Of a stretch of DNA of 64,000 bases, positions 58,229 through 64,000 are shown in pieces. Below the pieces are notes generated by a model. That model saw only the letters and a program-made list of their open reading frames with translations, made no database searches and was not told the DNA's origin. A program made the translations under genes and the position numbers. Position 1 is the first letter of the stretch. The number at the start of each line of letters is the position of its first letter. This stretch comes from Patiria pectinifera (lineage: Eukaryota; Echinodermata; Asteroidea; Valvatida; Asterinidae): positions 13,971,513-14,035,512 of the forward strand of contig CM057147.1 in assembly GCA_029964075.1 (NCBI GenBank). Direction: 5' to 3'.

Positions 58229-60002
58229 TGAGAATCGCTTATTGATTCCTCTTTTGAGGATATATATGTAATTAGTTCCTTTTTGGTTTTCCTTTCTTTC
58301 CACATGTGGTGGTTGGGCTTACATGTATTTTACATACAAAGATAAACATCACTGTACATTATAAATTTACAAACAAAGGCCTTCCTAAATGCATTCTTAG
58401 TAAAGTTTTTGAAAAATTGACACCTTCAGCGCAACAATTTGTGATCGAGCATGAAGTTCGTTTCCTGTCCCATTATTATATCAATTAAATCAAAAAAAAT
58501 TGAGACTTTGGTTACAGAGCTCATATCAGGAGATTTGTGATCGTCCCGTCTTTTGAGTCAGAGTCACTTCAAAAATCCTGGTATCGCCCAAACATCATCA
58601 ACCCTCTTACTATTTAAGCAGTCACAGACAGACAACATTTCCATCCACTTCCCCTGCTATACTTGTGACAGAGGCGAGTCACAAACAGTCAGATCATATG
58701 CCAAGCAAGCACTGTGGCTAGTCAAATTCCGTCAACAGACAAAGCAGGCAAGTTGTGGGCACAGCTGGTTTATCAATCACCCCCAGTCAAAGCAAAGCTG
58801 CATCAAGTTACAGTCCCAACCAGTCAATCCTGCTTTATGTAGGCTGGAAAATTCTGAACTGTTGAAAACAGTCACTTGATTGATTTTGACTGCAAGGACA
58901 ACTTGAACAGACATGACAGAATGTACAGTCACATTATCCCAATTGCACAGCAGGAAAAAAGGGTCATCATTAATAATGTATCGGTACATGTATCATGAAT
59001 AAACATGATCAATTTAAAGTCAACGTCGAACAAAATCAGGACTCCTGGGTTGGATCGGAATCGGAGTTGCCAATTTACATTTAGCTGAGATAGGCCCCTA
59101 GCTTTCTAATTCATGTTTTCCCGTCAATACCATTTCTAATGATTGTGGCAATGATTCTGGACAGATGTCAAAATGTGACAGATGTATGTTGAGCTTGTTG
59201 TGATAAGGGGTGGGGGGATCTGTATGGTATGGCCTGCGCCAATGAGCGTAAGATTAGGCCCTGGTCAGGATCAATACAGAAGCTTTTGGCTTGTAATTAA
59301 TAAATGGTACAAATCAATCACATGCATAAACACGAAAGTTCTGACCATGTACATTTTGTACAAGTACACGTATAAGGGTACCAGTATGTACATGTACATG
59401 TACACCTGTACAATGTCCATGCAAAGGTAAAAGAATATGCACGTACAACAATGTACATGTATGTATTGTACACGTATGCCCATAATGTACTGGTATGTTG
59501 TACGTGTGTACATGTATGTACATGTATGTATGTGTACGTACATGTACACGTATACATGTAGACACAGGAAGTCATAAATTAATAATTTAATCATCAACAT
59601 GTAGATTTATCTTCAGTGCTCATCAAAAATGTCATCAGAAAATGCCAATTGCTAAAAATATCTGGCAAAAATTAATCATTTGTACAGAAATCAAACAAAC
59701 ACAAGCTTTTTGTGTCTGTTTCTTTCACTGTCAAGCCCACGCAATTTGTTTTGAGTAATGACAGTTAGTCAACCTTTTCATTTAAAAGGGCGATTCTTCA
59801 GAAATTGAAACTAGATAAAAAAAATTGGGGGGGGGGGGAAGTGGCCCCCAAAAAGTGTTTTATATGATGTACCAGCAATTGTTCACTAATTAGCTAGGCT
59901 TAAGTCTTATTAGTAAATAAAGATCTATGCAAATTTCTTAAGAAGATTTATATAATAAGTTGGTCTTTCCGTGCATAAATTAGCATAATTTTAATAACCA
60001 AA
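58229..60002. other. Intronic sequence
   Basis: Contains a (TACATG)n cluster at 59,340-59,560 and a G-run at 59,827. No gene supported. Confidence 0.4.
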
Positions 60003-60440
60003 TGTCACACATGTGACCGATCAAAATGTCACACATGTGACCGATCAAAATGTCACACACATGACAACAGAACAATTCCCATTTAGTAAAACTGAAGCAG
60101 AGGGTGTACACTGTTTATGCATTCTGTCAATCACAAAAGACTAGTCTTACTCCAAAATAAGTATGGGTGTCCTTAGAACTTCGGAGAAAAGCGTGGATTT
60201 CATATAGGGGTCGGCTAACATTTTTTCGTCTGATGTCACACATGTGACCAAACTTTGATGACCCCTCCTAATGTTTCGACACAATTTGTGAAAGTAGAAA
60301 CTAGGCCTATACTCTGAGGTAGGCATGGTAGGGATAAAAAGTACTGCCCTGATGAATCAGTGAAAGTAATAATCAGATGTAGTTAACAAGGGGTAAAGCT
60401 TCAAAAATCAGGCGAGCCCAATTTTATGTCACACAGTGAC
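60003..60440. repeat. TGTCACACATGTGAC motif cluster
   Basis: TGTCACACATGTGAC occurs at about 60,004, 60,029 and 60,234, with variants at about 60,053 (TGTCACACACATGAC) and 60,427 (TGTCACACAGTGAC). The first copies share the spacer CGATCAAAA. The half-sites recall TGTCACGCGAGTCAC of the 38.7-kb element, but no TIR pair could be found around this cluster. Confidence 0.65.
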
Positions 60441-61332
60441 CGAAGAATGAGTGCACATTGATGTATGCCATCAGGTACATGTATGCTCATTCCGTTCACT
60501 TGTTTTTCCCGAAGCAATAAAAAAAAAAAATACAGAATAGACTGAACAAAAATGGGTGGTCAGAAAATTTTCGCTGTAAAAAAATATGTCGATAATAAAA
60601 CATGCGTTTAGGCCTACTAGAATAGAATGTAAAACACTTGCCGAAAAAAGCGTTGGGCTTGTTCTAGACGATCTTACATTGTATTTCAAAGGGGTGGGGC
60701 GGAAATGTTTTGCTTTAATTCATGTAATTATTTAACAACATTTTCACATGAATGCTGAGAAAAATTCTTGGTCTGATTAGTTTACATGCCCTTGCTATTA
60801 CAAACGTGTACTAATGTGAACAGATGGACAGTCTTCCCGCAACAACAATCTCAATCTGACACCATCTGATAAATAAAACCCTATATCAAGTTGCAGATTA
60901 AAATTAATAATCTTGTATCACAACTTGCAACACACACGTTCACTGCTAATTAAACCCCAACTACATGTGTACTGCTGCCTGTCACTTGCACCAGTAAGCC
61001 CAAATACAAGATTTACTCAACGGGCTAGCCCGCTGCCGTACACATGCTTATCATATTTTAAGTCATACGCGTACCGGTACAAGTCGTCCAAGTACATACC
61101 CGGTACACAGTACAGTACCTGTACGTAATGGGAGCCATTAGAAATGGAACGCGTACGGGAAACGTATGCGGCTCAGAAAAACTACCTGGTATAAATATCA
61201 CTATTTTTTTGTGGTTATTTCACTTAACCACATGCCATGTAGGTTACACATTATGTATCTTAACATTTTGATACCGGTATGGTAGCATGCACATTGCACA
61301 TTGCACAATGCCCTCAGTGTACAAAATGGCGA

Positions 61333-61894
61333 TTAAAGGGACACTGCGTCCTGGAATACGCCCAATTGGGCTACAAAATGCGTTTCGAACAAAATGATGT
61401 GAATCGGAAAGAACATTTAAAAGTACATGTAGGATATAAACATCCACACAACTATCCTTTCAAAACTGGCACTTAAATTCTTGTGATATTTGTGCGAGAA
61501 CGACTTTTGGGGTCCACTTTTGCGACCCCAAAAAATCGGGCTGTTCGTGCTAGTTGTGATTCCAGCCGGAAGGGTTCGCCTTTTGCGGACGTGTAAGAAA
61601 TCGTTTATTGTGCATTGGTGATTACATGTAGTCACCGCTGTTCGTGAGCACGGTGCTGTGTACGTGTGTAATACTAGAGACACACAATGTGTTTCATACG
61701 GTACATTGACTGAAAACGACAGGAAAAACATATGCGTACTTCGTCGTGTCCGATGTAAACAACCAGGTTTTTTTTCTTTTCTCAGTAACGGTAAGACATT
61801 AGGTCAGTTTCCTTTCAACCAGATGTTTGAAATAGGATAAGTAAACAATCCAACATGAAATTTTTGGGGATTTCAGGACGCAGTGCCCCTTTAA
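61333..61894. mobile_element. TTAA MITE, GGGCACTGCGTCCTG family, copy 2
   Basis: Runs from TTAAAGGGACACTGCGTCCT to AGGACGCAGTGCCCCTTTAA with intact TTAA at both ends, in the opposite orientation to the 43.8-kb copy. A TTAA target points to piggyBac/Kolobok-type transposases. No coding sequence. Confidence 0.87.
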
Positions 61895-63057
61895 CAAGCA
61901 ACCTTTTTCAAGCCGCATACATTGTACAAAATGTAGGTACGGGTACTGGTGCATGTGCATTGTATGTATCCGTTGTACTATCATGGTCCCTAATGTCTTT
62001 CATGCTTGTACGGTAAATACAGCGCACATGCTGGCCGGTTTGCCTTTTAAACAAAATATACCACCTGTCAGAAGATTTATCACTACTCAGTATATACAGT
62101 GTGTGAGCAATCATGCGTGAAAGGGTCCACATGACGGGCCACTGAACATTTCCACTTGGTTTCCTCTCCTTTTTACGTTACTGCTCCTCCCCAATGCCTG
62201 CATAATCACCCTCTGTAACCAATGGGTTTTTTGGTATTTTGTAGCCAACAAATGACGGGGAAATTGTTTTTTGAAAAAGTGGCTGGGATTCTTGGGTGAA
62301 CTCTAGCTGCCCTTATGATGATTTTCTGTTTATTAAATTTATTCATTTTTTTAGGGTGTGTGTGTGTGTGTTTTTCATTGTCGGTGTTTCTGATTTTAAG
62401 TTGAACAAATCATAAACTTAGTCAATTATACTTGCACTGAATCACCATGCACTGAGTGGTTTAGAGTCAAACCCATTTTAGGGGGCAAATTATGATGTTT
62501 CATTTGTACCAAAAAAAAAAAAAAATCTGAATTCTGTTTTTGTGAGTACAGAATATATTCAATGAAATATTTTAAATAATTTGTTCACAAGACAACTTTC
62601 TTTACTAAAAATCTAAATTGCACAACAAACAAACAAACACAGATATGATTATTTCACTATGCACAGGTTGATTTTTGATTGACTGCTATACTGCATCATG
62701 CAACGAGATGAATTTTTTTTAAAAGTTTATAAATCTTTTTTTTTTTTTAATATTGTGCTGTTTTGTGCTGTATACATGATCCTATACTTTGTTTTTTGTT
62801 ATCTTTCTACTCCTTTTACTTAAACTTTTTTTTTTTAATTTTTGTAAACTGTAATATATCACTTATATCTTTTGCTCTTTGTTGCTGCTTTTTACCTCGT
62901 GTTTTTATTTGAATAAACCAGAATAATAAGAGACTCATTATCAAATGTTTAATTTTTCAAAAATAAAAGGTTTCTTTCATCACTTCGCTTCCTCTTTTCA
63001 GCAGACAATTGTACGAATTCAGATTTCTGAAACTGCTACAGGTCTATAAAATAAACA
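61895..63057. other. Intronic sequence, AT-rich
   Basis: A (TG)n run at about 62,357-62,371 and several A/T homopolymers are the only features. No gene supported. Confidence 0.45.
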
Positions 63058-63464
63058 TTAACCCTAACCTTCCTAAATCAATTGGGCGGTTTTTGGAGGA
63101 TTTTGGAGGATTTAGGCTGAATAGCACTAAATGTATCGATCAAGCCAGCAGGCCTTATCCTGCATTGTTTATGTTCAGCCATGCATACCGGTACATATGT
63201 AAATCAACCCTGCATTTTTCTTGTATCATCTGCACTGCTCCTGAACGCCATTGGCACTTCCTCAAACCATTAGCAGTAATTGGCAGAGGATTCTGCAGGA
63301 TTGAGACAGTGGTCACCCCCTCCACAGACTATAAAATTCAAGAAACAACGGATGATTCTGGAGGATTGAGGCTGGATCTAATTTTTCATGGCGGCGATTA
63401 GAGGATTTTGCAGGACTGAGGTTGCATCGTATTCCTAGCCACAGGGCCTGGGGGTTAGGGTTGA
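63058..63464. mobile_element. TTAA element with TTAACCCTAACC ends, copy 2
   Basis: Same plan as 57,798-58,228: TTAACCCTAACC, GTTTATGTTCAGCCATGCAT, GCAGTGGTCACCCC, GGAGGATTTTGCAGGA, ending GGGGTTAGGGTTGA with one terminal base changed. Confidence 0.82.
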
Positions 63465-63476
63465 AGCTGTAATCAT

Positions 63477-63685
63477 CAACCCTTCAAAATCCAACTGCAT
63501 GTTTTGGTGGAATCTGTTGGAGTGAGCACTGCACAGGTAAACTGATTATGCTTTACATGGGGTCAGCATACCACCGTAATCAGAGTGCAAGAGTTTGGGG
63601 GTTAAGATACCGTACCATATGGTGCTGGATTTTGCAAGAGTGAGGACAGTTCCCAGTAAATCACTCAAGGAGTTAGGGTTAGTTT
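63477..63685. mobile_element. Diverged TTAACCCTAACC-family remnant
   Basis: Starts ATCAACCCTTCAAAATCC and ends AAGGAGTTAGGGTTAG, with TGCTGGATTTTGCAAGAGTG inside; a shortened relative placed directly next to copy 2 and 150 bp from a syntaxin exon. Confidence 0.6.
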
Positions 63686-63831
63686 AGACTGGAATACCAG
63701 TCTATTACGAATGCTTCAATGAAAACAAGACAACGATTTGATGGCACCAGGACCACCAACTGCGAGTTGTTGACAGAAAGTTCAGAAAACTCATTCACCA
63801 ACTGCGCGCTGAAAACAGACAGCTTACTTAC

Positions 63832-63931
63832 TCTCATCAGGTTGTGGAGCTGAGAGAATGTCACTGTGTTTCTTCTTGACCTCTTCCACATTGTCGGCAA
63901 TCTTGTCTATGTTATTGCGAATTTCTTCCAC
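63832..63931 (-). CDS. Stx1: Syntaxin-1 exon (Ha helix)
   Basis: Acceptor TTACATCAG and donor GTAAGT frame 100 nt encoding [20 protein letters not shown] and then a stretch ending SAPQPDE plus one base. This is the first helix of the Habc bundle, which folds back on the SNARE motif and is bound by Munc18. Differences from vertebrates are mild ([10 protein letters not shown] versus RGFIDKIAEN). Confidence 0.97.
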
Positions 63932-64000
63932 CTGATGTAAAAAAAAAAAGGAAAGGAATGGTGGTTTTACTTTAAAAAGTGTCAACCAAACAAGATATTT

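Larger units (their letters stand above)
20292..63931 (-). other. Stx1: Syntaxin-1 gene, internal portion (seven exons)
   Basis: Seven GT-AG exons on the minus strand total 681 nt and translate as one frame of 227 codons. The product is the plasma-membrane t-SNARE that pairs with SNAP-25 and synaptobrevin for vesicle fusion and binds Munc18. Exon sizes (100, 75, 74, 109, 74, 138 and 111 nt) and phases match those I know for vertebrate STX1. The protein covers the Ha-Hc regulatory helices, linker, SNARE motif and the KARR juxtamembrane sequence. Missing are the N-terminus with its first exons (right of the window) and the membrane anchor. The intron between the first two exons seen is 30.5 kb and full of transposons. 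Paralogue status (1A versus 1B) is not meaningful for an invertebrate gene. Confidence 0.97.

Overview
This is a repeat-dense, intron-rich window from an animal nuclear genome. Three things point to a marine invertebrate, most likely a deuterostome and perhaps an echinoderm such as a sea star. The one conserved host gene is a neuronal syntaxin-1 orthologue with the vertebrate exon phases. There are several tRNA-derived SINEs with B-box sequences. The palindromic words TACATGTA and TACCGGTA are unusually abundant. The taxon is an inference. No bacterial operons, rRNA, CRISPR array or free-standing tRNA gene were seen.

Layout. (1) 1-4.9 kb: minisatellite and DNA-transposon debris, including an array of six 92-bp hairpin units (771-1331), a TTAA-flanked MITE (3020-3491) and a fold-back MITE (3761-4152). 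(2) About 4.9-14.4 kb, minus strand: a nearly complete Helentron/Helitron2-type rolling-circle transposon. It codes for a C76-like cysteine-protease domain present twice, a 14 x 23-aa basic repeat, a Cys-rich DUF6570-like region, an HUH Rep, a PIF1-type helicase and a C-terminal EEP endonuclease. I predict two introns and one frame break. (3) 15.6-16.2 kb: an unrecognised coiled-coil ORF. (4) 17.2-18.7 kb: a tandem-cored repeat with a 320-bp higher-order period and nuclear-receptor-like DR1 sites. (5) 20.29-63.93 kb, minus strand: seven consecutive coding exons of syntaxin-1 (681 nt, 227 codons), from the Ha helix through the SNARE motif to the juxtamembrane KARR. The 5' exons lie beyond the right edge; the transmembrane exon was not found.

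The syntaxin introns are packed with nested non-autonomous DNA transposons. The best example is 38.2-40.9 kb. There a roughly 100-bp tandem array is split by a 2,045-bp TIR element carrying seven copies of TGTCACGCGAGTCAC, which itself contains two further MITEs. One of these has a GTCAC target duplication cut from the motif. A second element of the same design (34,470-36,180) has a near-21-bp perfect TIR and about eight dispersed GTAACTAACGTTAA / GTGGACACC motif sites. A third possible cluster (TGTCACACATGTGAC) lies at 60.0-60.4 kb. These motif-studded TIR elements are the strongest candidate for something undescribed.

The Helentron parts would act together: Rep nicks and joins DNA, the helicase unwinds it, and the protease and endonuclease are accessories. 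The syntaxin exons encode a plasma-membrane t-SNARE for exocytosis. The remaining sequence looks like non-coding intron, simple repeats and transposon remains.
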